This document shows, piece by piece, positions 16,194 to 24,099 of a DNA stretch of 64,000 nucleotides. Source of the DNA: Kitasatospora sp. NBC_00240 (lineage in GTDB: Bacteria > Actinomycetota > Actinomycetes > Streptomycetales > Streptomycetaceae). The stretch lies in NCBI RefSeq assembly GCF_026342405.1, contig NZ_JAPEMU010000002.1, forward strand, positions 310,001 to 374,000. The letters are read 5' to 3'. Below the pieces are notes generated by a model. That model searched no databases. It was not told the origin of the DNA and worked only from the letters and a program-made list of their open reading frames with translations. Positions within the stretch are counted from its first letter, which is position 1. Every line of letters begins with the position of its first letter. The position numbers and the translations under genes are program-made.

Positions 16194-16598
16194 ATGCAAA
16201 CCACCACCTACGAGACCGCCCTCCGTGACCTCGCCCGAGAGCGGTTCGCCATCACACCGCCCCAGCCATATGCAACGGCAACCAACGTTGTGACGCTCGT
16301 CGCCGGCCTTCTCCCCGCGTCTGACTTCGCCTCCATCCTCCAGGCCGCGGTCGAAGCGGTCGATCAGTCCACGCGCCCCAATGGGTCGATCAGCTGGGAC
16401 TTCACCGACTACCTGGGCCGCAATATCCACAACGCCCTCGGCACGGGGCCGTACAAGCTCGATGTCTCCGCCGAGATTACGGAGGCATGGCACCTCCTGC
16501 GGATCCTGCCCTCACTGGTTCCCGCCGACGACTTCGGCACATTCATTCGCTGCACCCAGGCCGCACTGAAGCAGAGCGACAAGTTGGTCAACGCCTGA
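16194..16598 (+). CDS. Hypothetical helical protein, 134 aa
   Basis: The product begins MQTTTYETALRDLARERFAI and is a compact all-alpha protein with repeated segments (ASDFASILQAAVEAVDQS and PADDFGTFIRCTQAALKQSD) that look like two related helical hairpins. The gene ends just before a strong terminator hairpin at 16623. There is no signal peptide or membrane helix. I do not recognise the family. Confidence 0.6.
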   Translation: MQTTTYETALRDLARERFAITPPQPYATATNVVTLVAGLLPASDFASILQAAVEAVDQSTRPNGSISWDFTDYLGRNIHNALGTGPYKLDVSAEITEAWHLLRILPSLVPADDFGTFIRCTQAALKQSDKLVNA

Positions 16599-16622
16599 CT
16601 CGCGAACCAAAGGCGAGAAGGA

Positions 16623-16650
16623 GGGCGCCCGGTCGCACGGCCGGGTGCCC
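16623..16650 (+). terminator. Factor-independent-like hairpin
   Basis: GGGCGCCCGG (16623-16632) pairs with CCGGGTGCCC (16641-16650) across an 8-base loop, 25 bases after the stop of the 134-aa gene. There is no T-run, as is usual in Streptomyces. Confidence 0.6.
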
Positions 16651-16680
16651 CCTTACAGCCTCGGCGGGCACCATCGGATC

Positions 16681-16836
16681 GTGACTCCCTCACCTGATGG
16701 GCTCGAAGCCGTCCGTACCCCCGCCAGCGGTTGGACCCGGGCGCACCTCGTGGAGCGGGGCGTGCCGTGGCCGCCACCCAACGGCTGGAAGGAACTCGCC
16801 GACCTTTGGGAGGCCGAGCAAGCCTGCTCCGACTGA
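16681..16836 (+). CDS. Small hypothetical protein, 51 aa
   Basis: A GTG at 16681 opens a frame with good codon bias: VTPSPDGLEAVRTPASGWTR, ending EELADLWEAEQACSD-like (the end reads WKELADLWEAEQACSD). It starts right after the terminator hairpin, so it has its own promoter or is read from further upstream. I recognise no domain, and the call rests on composition. Confidence 0.4.
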   Translation: MTPSPDGLEAVRTPASGWTRAHLVERGVPWPPPNGWKELADLWEAEQACSD

Positions 16837-16870
16837 TCTCCCGCATCACCGCCATGGTGGCCGGTGTCAA

Positions 16871-17860
16871 ATGCCCGTGCTACACGGTGGGCTGAACCTC
16901 TACGGTGACGGGGTGACGATTGCGTGGACTCCTCTGCCCTACCGCGACGGCGGAACCGCTCCCCTGCGAGAGGACGTCTCCGCCGCACTGGAGACCCGGT
17001 TGCGGGAGTGGCTGCACGCCGCTGTGCTGCGCCACGGCGAGGACGTGTGGCAGAGGGTCGCGATCCGCTGCGACCTGGTCCTGGATACGGAAGACGGCTT
17101 CGACCAAAGCGACGTCGACCACCCGGAGCGCCTCGCCTACTGGACGCCGACGGAGCAGCTGCTGGAGGCGATCGACGCCCTGCTGGACCTGTTGCCCCTC
17201 CCGATGCCGACCGTCGTTCCCGCCCGGCCGGGCCCGCCGGCAGGTGACATGTCGAAGCCCGGTGCGCTGCGGACCCTGGCGGCCGGGATATATGCGGCCC
17301 AGGCCCAGCAGCACATCGTGAGCCGCAAGCCGTTGCAGCGGCTGCTCGATGACGCGTGCTCGCGCTACACGGTCCGCTCCGACGGCCGCGCCCTGGTGGC
17401 GCGCGTCGACCCGGCTGTCGCCCGGACGCTGAAGGCCTCGCTCGACAGCGCGGACCGGCCGGAACGGGGGTCCGCTTCGGAGCACCTGCACGAGGCGATC
17501 ACCCAGGCGTACGCCCTCGTCCCGGACCCGGTGAAGGCCTACAGCGAGGCGATCAAGGCGGTGGAGTCGGCGGCTCACGCCACCTTGGACCCCAAGCGCG
17601 ACCGGGCGACGCTCGGCACGATGCTCGGCGAGCTGCCGAAGATTGCGCACAAGCTGGTCTTCGAGATCGAGGGTGCCGACCCGCAGGACGGCATCGAGAT
17701 GGTGCGCCGGATGATGCTGCAGCTCTGGGACGGCCAGACCAGCCGGCATGGCAAGCAGCGCCCCACCCGCAAGGAGACCCAGGCGGAGGCGGTGGCTGCC
17801 GTCCACCTCGCCGCAGTGCTGGTCCAGTACTTCAGCTCTGGGGCGATCCGCCGGGCGTAG
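16871..17860 (+). CDS. Protein with Abi_C-like C-terminal helical domain
   Basis: The 329-aa product (ATG at 16871, MPVLHGGLNLYGDGVTIAWT) has an unrecognised N-terminal half. Its C-terminal half reads DPVKAYSEAIKAVESAAHAT, ATLGTMLGELPKIAH, then LWDGQTSRHG and EAVAAVHLAAVLVQYFSS. That order (a conserved AIE/AVE-A helix, a short LG.ml stretch, 'RHG', and a final A..lv.yf helix) is that of the abortive-infection C-terminal (Abi_C/AbiJ-like) domain, which is HEPN-related. Such proteins can act as anti-phage effectors. No RNxxxH is visible, so catalytic status is unclear. It stands alone between a terminator and a decayed ORF tail. Confidence 0.6.
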   Translation: MPVLHGGLNLYGDGVTIAWTPLPYRDGGTAPLREDVSAALETRLREWLHAAVLRHGEDVWQRVAIRCDLVLDTEDGFDQSDVDHPERLAYWTPTEQLLEAIDALLDLLPLPMPTVVPARPGPPAGDMSKPGALRTLAAGIYAAQAQQHIVSRKPLQRLLDDACSRYTVRSDGRALVARVDPAVARTLKASLDSADRPERGSASEHLHEAITQAYALVPDPVKAYSEAIKAVESAAHATLDPKRDRATLGTMLGELPKIAHKLVFEIEGADPQDGIEMVRRMMLQLWDGQTSRHGKQRPTRKETQAEAVAAVHLAAVLVQYFSSGAIRRA

Positions 17861-17861
17861 C

Positions 17862-17979
17862 GCAGGTCACCCCGCAGGCCCGGGAGGCGGCGCGGACGTT
17901 CGTGCAGCAGACGATGGAGCGGGACTGGCCCGGCTACATCGGCGGCATGGTCACCGACGGCAAGATCCGCAACTCCTGA
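17862..17979 (+). pseudogene. Orphan C-terminal ORF tail
   Basis: Directly after the Abi_C-like gene, a different frame reads QAREAARTFVQQTMERDWPG then YIGGMVTDGKIRNS and stops. It looks like the C-terminus of a real protein, but no start codon or upstream part is present. It is probably what remains after recombination. Confidence 0.3.
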
Positions 17980-18121
17980 CCGAGCCGGTGGTCCCGGGAC
18001 TGGACGTTCCCGCCTCGGGACCGTCGGCCCGATGCCGCGTTTCGGTCAGGCCGCGGCTGAGAGCCGGGCGGCTTTCCCAAAGGACCGGCACGGAACGTAC
18101 GCGGGTGGCTACGGTGCTCGC

Positions 18122-18853
18122 ATGGCGAAGCGAGCGACGAAGACGCGCGGTGGTTCTACCCCGCCGCAGCGGGTGACCGGCAAGCGGCTGACGGCCGGTT
18201 GGTCCGGGCCGGACGGCGGGCGGTTGAGGCTTGCCGGGCCGGGAGACGGTGAGGCGGTGGCTGCGCTGCTGAAGCTGGCTGACGTGGAACTGGACGCCCG
18301 GTACGGCAAGGCCATCGAGGCGTCGTCCATCTCCGCAGCCCTGCGGACCGCCCTGGACAGCGGCCCCGAGGCGCTGATGGAAGGCGCCGTCGCCGCGCTC
18401 GCGGGTGCCAGCTTCGCTGACGGCATGCCGCCGCTGGCCCTTGCCCTGGTCGCCGAAGACTCCACGGCCCGCGTGGTCGGAGCCCTGGTCGCCCACCCGC
18501 CGGCCCCGCTCATTTCCCGGCTCCTCCAGAAGAGTGCCAACCCCGGGGAAGCGCTGCTCCCGGCCATCGCCATCGCGAAGATCGGCGGCCTGGCCGTCGA
18601 GGAGACAGCCCGCGGCGCAGGTTGGGGGACCCAGCTCCTCAAGCGCGCCGTACAGGTCTACCAGCAGCTGCAGTTCCCGCTCCTCTACGGCCAGTTCAGC
18701 ACCGACTCCGCGCACCTGGAGAACTTCTACCGCGCCGGCGGCTTCACCCCGCTCGCCGACGGCGAAGGCCTGAGCATGGCCGAGCGTCTCGGCCTGCCCT
18801 ACGGCGTCGAAGGCATCGCCGGTGAGCGGCTGTTCTTCCGCTGGCGCCGCTAG
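18122..18853 (+). CDS. GNAT-family N-acetyltransferase
   Basis: The ATG at 18122 opens a 243-aa protein. Residues ~155-215 contain AIAKIGGLAVEETARGAGWG then TQLLKRAVQVYQQLQFPLLY: the beta4-P-loop-alpha3 region of GNAT enzymes, with R-G-A-G-W-G-T acting as the Q/R-x-x-G-x-G/A acetyl-CoA loop. It is followed by the N-F-Y-x-x-x-G-F motif (ENFYRAGGFTPL). The N-terminal ~110 residues are longer than in minimal GNATs and may bind the substrate. The enzyme would acetylate an amine using acetyl-CoA. The acceptor is unknown. Confidence 0.85.
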   Translation: MAKRATKTRGGSTPPQRVTGKRLTAGWSGPDGGRLRLAGPGDGEAVAALLKLADVELDARYGKAIEASSISAALRTALDSGPEALMEGAVAALAGASFADGMPPLALALVAEDSTARVVGALVAHPPAPLISRLLQKSANPGEALLPAIAIAKIGGLAVEETARGAGWGTQLLKRAVQVYQQLQFPLLYGQFSTDSAHLENFYRAGGFTPLADGEGLSMAERLGLPYGVEGIAGERLFFRWRR

Positions 18854-19027
18854 CACCACACCGCGGCCCGCACCCCATCCACGAACGAAGGCCACCACCG
18901 GCGCCCGTAGCGGACGCGGAGCGCGTGCCGCCGCCTGGGTGCCTCCGCGCGCTCTTGACGGCCTGTCAGCGTCGCGGAACGGTGATGGGCGCAAGGACTC
19001 GCAACTGTCTTGGCAGAGGGAGTGGTC

Positions 19028-19309
19028 GTGGCACTACGGTTCAGGGGTATCGACCCCAACACGCCCAACGGTGGTTCGCCGACGGTGTGGTTGGAGGACG
19101 AGAAGGCGGAGATCGTCGTGCAGGGCTGGCTGCCCGACATGGAGATGTACCGCGTGATCAGCGAGACCGAGTGGGTCCAGGGCCACGCCACCGGCGTCCC
19201 GGACCACGAGGGCGTCGTCCGGCTCCCGGTCCGGATGATCCCGTTTCTGCGAAAGGTGTGCGATGAAGCCGAGCGTGCCGGACTTTGGCGCCCTGCTGAG
19301 GAAGGCTGA
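19028..19309 (+). CDS. Hypothetical protein, 93 aa
   Basis: The GTG at 19028 (VALRFRGIDPNTPNGGSPTV) lies about eight bases after a GAGGGA ribosome site. The product is a small beta-rich protein, ending EAERAGLWRPAEEG. Its end overlaps the start of the DUF6879 gene by 47 bases, making it the first gene of a compact operon. In Streptomyces, small proteins of this type are commonly encoded beside DUF6879 and XRE/DUF5753 genes. Its role is unknown. Confidence 0.65.
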   Translation: MALRFRGIDPNTPNGGSPTVWLEDEKAEIVVQGWLPDMEMYRVISETEWVQGHATGVPDHEGVVRLPVRMIPFLRKVCDEAERAGLWRPAEEG

Positions 19310-19790
19310 GCGTTCCGCCTGCCACCTGGAGATGCGCGACTCCTACATGGACGACCCGGTGTTCGCCGACTGGCGGGCCGGCCTTCCGGTCGGGCGGCCC
19401 GAGGCGTACGACCTGCCCGAGGAGTACACGGCCTGGGCGGCCTTGGTGCGGGAGACCGTCGGGCGCGGGGTGGTGATGCGCCGGGCGAGGATCGTCTCGG
19501 AGCCGGTGACCGCCTACATCCGGTGGGAGCACGCGATCACCGAGCGGCACAACGTCGCGCTCGGCGAGCAGGTCCGTTGGCTGCCCCGGTCGAAGGCCTC
19601 CAGCCTCGCCCTGCCGGGCAACGACCTGTGGCTGGTGGACGAGCGCCTGGTCCTGTTCCACTGGTTCACCGGTGACGGCCAGTGGGCCGGCCACGAGACC
19701 ACCGAGGATCCGGCCGTGGTGAAGATGGTGACCGACGCGTTCGAGGCGGTCTGGGAACGGGCCGTCCCGCACCAGCTGTACAACGTCTGA
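19263..19790 (+). CDS. DUF6879 family protein
   Basis: The 175-aa product matches the DUF6879 pattern I know: SVPDFGALLRKAERSACHLE, MRDSYM..DPVFADWRAG, then RWEHAITERHNVALGEQVRW, LPRSKASSLALPGNDLWLVD and FHWFTGDGQW. Members are small cytoplasmic proteins of unknown function, almost always encoded next to an XRE/DUF5753 regulator, as here (42 bases downstream). The gene starts inside the end of the preceding one, so translation is coupled. Confidence 0.8.
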   Translation: MKPSVPDFGALLRKAERSACHLEMRDSYMDDPVFADWRAGLPVGRPEAYDLPEEYTAWAALVRETVGRGVVMRRARIVSEPVTAYIRWEHAITERHNVALGEQVRWLPRSKASSLALPGNDLWLVDERLVLFHWFTGDGQWAGHETTEDPAVVKMVTDAFEAVWERAVPHQLYNV

Positions 19791-19831
19791 CCAATCCGTC
19801 CACCACCAGCACCCGCCGGGCAGTCAGCACC

Positions 19832-20680
19832 ATGTCGTCGTCCCCGTCGTCCAGCGTCATCGAGGCGCGCAAGGCCCTCGCGAGCCGCCTGGTCGGCCTG
19901 CGCAAGGACGCGGGCTTGACCGGCGACGAGCTGTCCGCCCGTTGCGGCTGGCACCCGGCGAAGACCTCCCGCATCCAGAGCGGCAAGTCCGCTCCCTCCG
20001 AGGACGACCTGCGCGCCTGGTGCACCGCCTGCGGCGCCGGCGGCCAGGTCCCCGATCTCATCGCCGCCGCCCGCGCGGTCGACTCCATGTACACCGAGTG
20101 GCGCCGCATGGAGCGCACCGGGCTGCGCGCCGCCCAGGAGTCCGTGGCCGCCCTCTACCGCCGCACGGGCCACTTCCGTGTCTACGCCAGCCGCGTCCTG
20201 CCCGGCATGGTGCAGACCCCGGAGTACACCACCGCCGTTCTCCGCTCGATCCAGCGCGCCCGCGTCGAGGTCGACGACGTCGCCGACGCGGTGGAGGCCC
20301 GGCTGGAGCGTCAGCGGATGCTGTTCTCCGGCCGGCACCGCTTCGGCCTGCTGATCGAGGAGTGGGTGCTGCGCGCCGCGGTGTGCGACCCGGAGACGAT
20401 GGCGGCCCAGCTCGGCCACCTGCTCGCCGTCTCGGCCAGCCCCTTCGTCAGCGTCGGCGTCATCCCGACCGGGCACGCCCGGCCGCACCTGCCGGTCGAG
20501 GACTTCTACCTGTTCGACGAGGACGAGGTGGCCGTCGAGCTGACGTCCGGCTACCTGCGGATCACCCAGCCGCGCGAGATCGCCGACTACGTGCGCACCT
20601 TCACCGACCTGGCGTCCATGGCCGTCCACGGGGCGGGAGCACGTCAGCTGATCACCGCCGCGATCACCACTCTCGGGTGA
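19832..20680 (+). CDS. XRE-type HTH regulator with DUF5753 domain
   Basis: The ATG at 19832 opens a 282-aa protein. The N-terminal HTH (about residues 14-70, LASRLVGLRKDAGLTGDELS then ARCGWHPAKTSRIQSGKSAP) is followed by a DUF5753 domain recognised from YASRVLPGMVQTPEYTTAVL, QRMLFSGRHRFGLLIEEWVL, and ASPFVSVGVIPTGHARPH. Proteins of this kind are transcription regulators abundant in Streptomyces, commonly paired with DUF397 or DUF6879 partners. It probably regulates its own operon and the coupled DUF6879 gene. Confidence 0.9.
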   Translation: MSSSPSSSVIEARKALASRLVGLRKDAGLTGDELSARCGWHPAKTSRIQSGKSAPSEDDLRAWCTACGAGGQVPDLIAAARAVDSMYTEWRRMERTGLRAAQESVAALYRRTGHFRVYASRVLPGMVQTPEYTTAVLRSIQRARVEVDDVADAVEARLERQRMLFSGRHRFGLLIEEWVLRAAVCDPETMAAQLGHLLAVSASPFVSVGVIPTGHARPHLPVEDFYLFDEDEVAVELTSGYLRITQPREIADYVRTFTDLASMAVHGAGARQLITAAITTLG

Positions 20681-20940
20681 CTTCGCGCAAGATGCCGCAA
20701 TCTCGTGGAGAGCCCGGCCGTGCACTCCCTACCGTTGCTCTGTCGCCCCTGGAGGCTCCGGGCACCCGGGCCCGCCGGGCGAGTTGGGGCCGCTGCGCGG
20801 GCCCGCCCCCCGTCGGGTCCGCGCAGCCGTCACCCGCCGACGAGAGAGCGGAGTACCGCCGTGGCCGCGCACCCCATAACCCGCCCACCGGCCGCAGCCG
20901 CGCCCAGGCCGCGCCGGAGCCGGCGGGCGGCGGGTGCCCG

Positions 20941-21453
20941 GTGACGGCGGCCGTCGAGATCCCGGCCCGGCCCCCGGTCGCCGACGTGGTGCGGGAGCTG
21001 CTGCCCTACGAGCCGCAGTCCGCCGCGGCCGCCCGCCGCCTGGTGCGCACCGCGCTGCACGGGTGGGAGCTGGAGGACCTGGTCGAGGCCGGCGAACTCA
21101 TCGTCAGCGAGCTCGTGGGCAACGCCGCGAAGACCGGATGCCAGCTGAGGATGGCCGTCACCGTCGAGCGGATCACCGCCGGTTGCGTGCGGATCAGCGT
21201 CCGCGACAGCTCCCGCGTCCTGCCCTGCCTCATCGACGCGGGCCCCGCCGCCGAGTCGGGCCGCGGCATGGCCCTGGTCCACCACCTCACCGCCGGACAG
21301 TGGGGCGCCACCCCGGAGCCGTTCGGCAAGACCGTCCACGCAGACCTGCGCACCCGCCGAGGGCAGCAGGAAGAGACAGCGCCGGCCCGGCGGGACTTCC
21401 CCTCCCCGGGCGAGCCGCACCCGCCCGGCCGGCCCCTCGTTGATCGGTGGTGA
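20941..21453 (+). CDS. ATP-binding (anti-sigma/HATPase_c-type) protein
   Basis: The 170-aa protein from the GTG at 20941 shows the N, G1 and G2 boxes of the Streptomyces HATPase_c/RsbW-like family: AGELIVSELVGNAAKTGCQL (N box, E-x-x-x-N), ISVRDSSRVLPCLIDAGPAA (G1), and AESGRGMALVHHLTAGQWGA (G2). These proteins bind ATP and often act as serine kinases or anti-sigma factors. The stop overlaps the GTG of the nitrilase-type gene as GTGA. It follows the XRE/DUF5753 gene, the usual neighbourhood of such proteins. Confidence 0.8.
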   Translation: MTAAVEIPARPPVADVVRELLPYEPQSAAAARRLVRTALHGWELEDLVEAGELIVSELVGNAAKTGCQLRMAVTVERITAGCVRISVRDSSRVLPCLIDAGPAAESGRGMALVHHLTAGQWGATPEPFGKTVHADLRTRRGQQEETAPARRDFPSPGEPHPPGRPLVDRW

Positions 21454-22337
21454 GCATGTTGCGGTTGGCTGTGGCCCAGAGCACGGTGCCGGAGGACCCG
21501 GCGGACGTCGACCAGTTGCGCGCGGCGGGCCGGGAGATCCGGGCGCTGATGCGGGAGGCCGCCGCGGCGGGGGCGCGGTTGGTGCAGTTCCCCGAGGGCG
21601 CGATCGTCTACCCGGGCAAGCACGTGGTCGCCCAGCGGCCGGACGGGTCGATGAGGCCGGCTGACTGGAGCCGCGCCGAGTGGGGTGTCCTGCGGGAGGA
21701 AGCGGTCGTCGTCGCCGCCCTGGCGGGTGAGCTCGGCCTGTGGACGGTGTTCGGCTCCCTCCACCCGCTCACCGCACCGAACCGGCCCCACAACAGCCTC
21801 TACGTCGTCTCCGACCAGGGCCGCCTGGTCGCCCGGTACGACAAGCGGATGCTGTCGAACACCGAGCTGTCCTACCTCTACACCCCGGGCACCGACCCGC
21901 TGACCTTCGACGTCGACGGCATCCGCTTCGGCGCCGCCCTGTGCATCGAGGCCAACTTCCCCGCCCTCTTCGCCGAGTACGAGCGCCTGGACGTCGACTG
22001 CGTCCTGCTGTCCGTCATGGTCGACGACGCGGCCCGCGCCGGCGTCGCCCAGGCCTACGGCACCCTCTACAACTACTGGCTCGGCTATGCCGTCCCCGCG
22101 CAGTACGGCGCCACCGCACCTTCGGGGATCATCGCCCCCGGCGGGCGCTGGCTCGCCCGCTGCCCGGGCGACGACCGGCCCGCTCTTGCCATCGCCGACA
22201 TCGGCGAAGCCACCAGTCCCGACATCGATGTCGCCGTGCGTCTCGCCCGGCCGTGGCGCCGCCTCGCGTCAGCCGGCCTCTACGACGGGCACACAGCGCC
22301 CTGTGACCCGAGAAGTCGGACCCGAACGGCATTCTGA
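21450..22337 (+). CDS. Carbon-nitrogen (nitrilase superfamily) hydrolase
   Basis: The ~295-aa product has the nitrilase catalytic triad in order: Glu in LVQFPEGAIVYPGK, Lys in RYDKRMLSNTELSYL, Cys in ALCIEANFPALFAEY. The fold length is normal. Members hydrolyse non-peptide C-N bonds of amides or nitriles. The substrate is not told by sequence. I use the GTG at 21450 because it overlaps the preceding stop; the ATG at 21456 (MLRLAVAQS) is an equally good start. Its coupling to an HATPase protein and XRE/DUF6879 genes is unusual and suggests a common regulon. Confidence 0.85.
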   Translation: MSMLRLAVAQSTVPEDPADVDQLRAAGREIRALMREAAAAGARLVQFPEGAIVYPGKHVVAQRPDGSMRPADWSRAEWGVLREEAVVVAALAGELGLWTVFGSLHPLTAPNRPHNSLYVVSDQGRLVARYDKRMLSNTELSYLYTPGTDPLTFDVDGIRFGAALCIEANFPALFAEYERLDVDCVLLSVMVDDAARAGVAQAYGTLYNYWLGYAVPAQYGATAPSGIIAPGGRWLARCPGDDRPALAIADIGEATSPDIDVAVRLARPWRRLASAGLYDGHTAPCDPRSRTRTAF

Positions 22338-22359
22338 CGCCGACGGACCTGACCCTGGC

Positions 22360-22593
22360 CTACCAGCTGGCAGGTTGAGGGGGCTCGACGTGACGCAGAC
22401 CGGGAGTTCGATACGAGACCAACCACCCTGCCTGCGAGCGGTCGCGCAACCGTTCCGCGTTCCCCTCGTTGACCACGGGGAGCGCCCCGACCAGGGCGTG
22501 TGGCTGTGCCTGCTGCGCACCGTCCGGCACGTACACCCCCACGGTGCCGGGCCCGGGCAGCGCCGCCGCTTCGGGGCGGCCGGGCCTGTACAC
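22360..22593 (-). CDS. Possible small protein overlapping the repeated palindrome
   Basis: The reverse frame from a GTG at 22593 reads VYRPGRPEAAALPGPGTVGV, then PHALVGALPVVNEGNAERLR and GWLVSYRTPGLRHVEPP. The composition is protein-like and third positions are GC-rich. The GTG lies in the loop of the palindrome at 22572-22608. A related GRAVYxxGRPxAAA start occurs on the reverse strand at the other copy near 15290. It could be a real small gene or a remnant. The convergent nitrilase-type gene ends 22 bases away. Confidence 0.35.
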   Translation of the reverse strand: MYRPGRPEAAALPGPGTVGVYVPDGAQQAQPHALVGALPVVNEGNAERLRDRSQAGWLVSYRTPGLRHVEPPQPASW

Positions 22594-22608
22594 AGCCCGG
22601 CCGCCCCG
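22572..22608. repeat. Palindromic repeat, copy 2
   Basis: CGGGGCGGCCGGGC (22572-22585) and GCCCGGCCGCCCCG (22595-22608) are perfect 14-base arms around CTGTACACA. It is the second copy of the element at 15256-15292, with arm changes that keep pairing. It could be a terminator. Confidence 0.5.
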
Positions 22609-22699
22609 TGCCGTGTCCCAGGGTGCCGGGGGGCGTTGTTCGGGTGGACTTGGCGGGCCCCGACGGAGCGGCCGCCACCACGAGTGAATCGAGGACACC

Positions 22700-23419
22700 A
22701 TGGCAGGCTCCAAGCCCCGCAAGAGCGGTAAGGCCGACAAGGGGAGGGCGAGCAGGGAGAGCCGGAAGCGTGCTGGGGCGCAGCAGCCGACCGAGTGGTT
22801 CGGCAGCGCCGTGCATGCTGTGGCTGGGCTGATGCACCTCGACGTCCGCGCCGCCGGGAACGGGCTGCTGCTCACCGCGTCCCCGGCCGAGTCGGGTGAC
22901 CGTTCCGCGGCGTGGCAGCTGCGCCTGCGCAACAACGACGGCGGCCAGAGCCTGCGTGAGCTGGCCGCAGCGTTCCGCGCCGGCACCGCGTACCAGCTCG
23001 GTGCGGGCGACCGCTACTACGCGTTCTTTCCCGCCCCTCACCAGCCCGGTATCGGTTCTCTCGTCAATGCCCGATTCGGACCCGATCCCGAGGCTGCCCC
23101 CGAGATCCTGTGCCGCGCCGACCGGCCGCTGGCGCTGTGGGCCGAGGCCGGCACGGCGATGGAGGGGATCATCGCGGACCTGGACACGACCCTGCCGCCC
23201 GAGCGCTGGGAGCAGGAGGAAGCCCTGGTGTGTCCCGGATGCCTGCGCCCCGTCTACGACAGCACGCAGTTCAGCGGCATGTTCATCGGCGCCGGGATGC
23301 CGATCGCCGGCCTGTGCCAGTTCTGCGTGAGCGGGGAGACGCTGCACACCGTCCGAGAGGCGGGCCTGGTGCTCCCCGAGCAGCAGCGCGCCGTCCTGGA
23401 GGCGATGGCAGGCGCGTAG
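22700..23419 (+). CDS. Hypothetical protein with C-terminal zinc ribbon
   Basis: The ATG at 22700 opens a 239-aa protein. It has a Lys/Arg-rich N-terminus (MAGSKPRKSGKADKGRASRE), a central domain with WFGSAVHAVAGLMHLDVRAA and YQLGAGDRYYAFFP, and a C-terminal zinc ribbon (LVCPGCLRPVYDSTQF... LCQFCVSGE; CxxC pairs about 30 residues apart). It might bind nucleic acid, by the basic N-terminus and ribbon, but no family is recognised. A hairpin at 23443-23481 ends the transcript. Confidence 0.65.
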   Translation: MAGSKPRKSGKADKGRASRESRKRAGAQQPTEWFGSAVHAVAGLMHLDVRAAGNGLLLTASPAESGDRSAAWQLRLRNNDGGQSLRELAAAFRAGTAYQLGAGDRYYAFFPAPHQPGIGSLVNARFGPDPEAAPEILCRADRPLALWAEAGTAMEGIIADLDTTLPPERWEQEEALVCPGCLRPVYDSTQFSGMFIGAGMPIAGLCQFCVSGETLHTVREAGLVLPEQQRAVLEAMAGA

Positions 23420-23442
23420 CAGCGCGGACCTTTGTCTGGCCG

Positions 23443-23481
23443 GCCACGGTCCCGCCGCCACGGCGGCGCCGGGGCCGTGGC
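23443..23481 (+). terminator. Terminator-like hairpin
   Basis: GCCACGG (23443-23449) pairs with CCGTGGC (23475-23481), enclosing a second stem CCGCCGCC/GGCGGCG, just downstream of the zinc-ribbon protein gene. Confidence 0.5.
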
Positions 23482-23628
23482 ATGCCGCGCGAATATCACT
23501 TCGCAAAATGCGTGCCCCACCGTGGGAGGACGCCCCCGGCCATACACGTTCCGCGCGCGGGTCCTGCCTGGTGGACTCTGCGCACCTCGAAGGGGTGAAG
23601 GAACACACCTCATTCGAAGGAGGGCGTC

Positions 23629-23871
23629 ATGACGCCCGTTCAGTCCGTTCTGCAGTTCCTTGTCGAGGCCGATACCGACCCGGCCGGCCCGCAGGCCGAC
23701 CAGCTCGCCAACGCCGCCAGCAACATCGCCTCCGTCTTCGGCGTCCCGGCCGTCGTCGCGAACACCGTCGGCGCCGTGCGCAAGCTGCGCCGCCGCGAGG
23801 ACCGGGAGCAGCCGGCTGTCCTGTGCTGCCGCGGTGCCTGCCCGGTTCCCCCGGAGGCCGGCGCCGAGTAG
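23629..23871 (+). CDS. Small hypothetical protein, 80 aa
   Basis: The ATG follows a CGAAGGAGGGCGTC ribosome site, an excellent Shine-Dalgarno. The product (MTPVQSVLQFLVEADTDPAG...) has an amphipathic or hydrophobic central helix (IASVFGVPAVVANTVGAV), a basic patch, and a Cys-rich tail (VLCCRGACPVPP). The function is unknown. A shared terminator follows, with a convergent small membrane-protein gene beyond it. Confidence 0.6.
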   Translation: MTPVQSVLQFLVEADTDPAGPQADQLANAASNIASVFGVPAVVANTVGAVRKLRRREDREQPAVLCCRGACPVPPEAGAE

Positions 23872-23886
23872 GGCCGGGAAGCGGTC

Positions 23887-23917
23887 CGGCCCGGCCACCG
23901 TGATGGTGACCGGGCCG
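23887..23917. terminator. Bidirectional terminator hairpin
   Basis: CGGCCCGGCCACC (23887-23899) pairs with GGTGACCGGGCCG (23905-23917) with one bulge, between the ends of two convergent small genes. Confidence 0.65.
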
Positions 23918-23934
23918 AATCGTGCGGGGCCGTG

Positions 23935-24099
23935 TCAGACCTTGCGCATGACGAACGCGACGCCCGCCGTCGCCAGCGCCAGCTGGGCCGCGCTCAGGCC
24001 GAGCACGCGGGCCTGGCCCTTGACCACGTTGCCGAGCACGTAGCTGCCGACCAGGGCCGCGCCGAGCACGACGACCGCCTTCTGCTGTCTTCCCGTCAT
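23935..24099 (-). CDS. Small two-helix membrane protein, 54 aa
   Basis: An AGGAGGTGAAGAAG ribosome site directly precedes the ATG at 24099, which fixes the start. The product has two membrane helices: AVVVLGAALVGSYVLGNVVK and LGLSAAQLALATAGVAFVMR, joined by a short polar loop (GQARV), and ends in RKV. It resembles small plasmid or phage-encoded membrane peptides (for example transfer or holin-like), but no family can be named. Confidence 0.65.
   Translation of the reverse strand: MTGRQQKAVVVLGAALVGSYVLGNVVKGQARVLGLSAAQLALATAGVAFVMRKV

Noticed and set aside
22087..22731. 214-aa forward ORF after the nitrilase-type gene
   Set aside because: Mixed-frame translation with Pro/Arg bias. The reverse frame at 22360-22593 is more protein-like.
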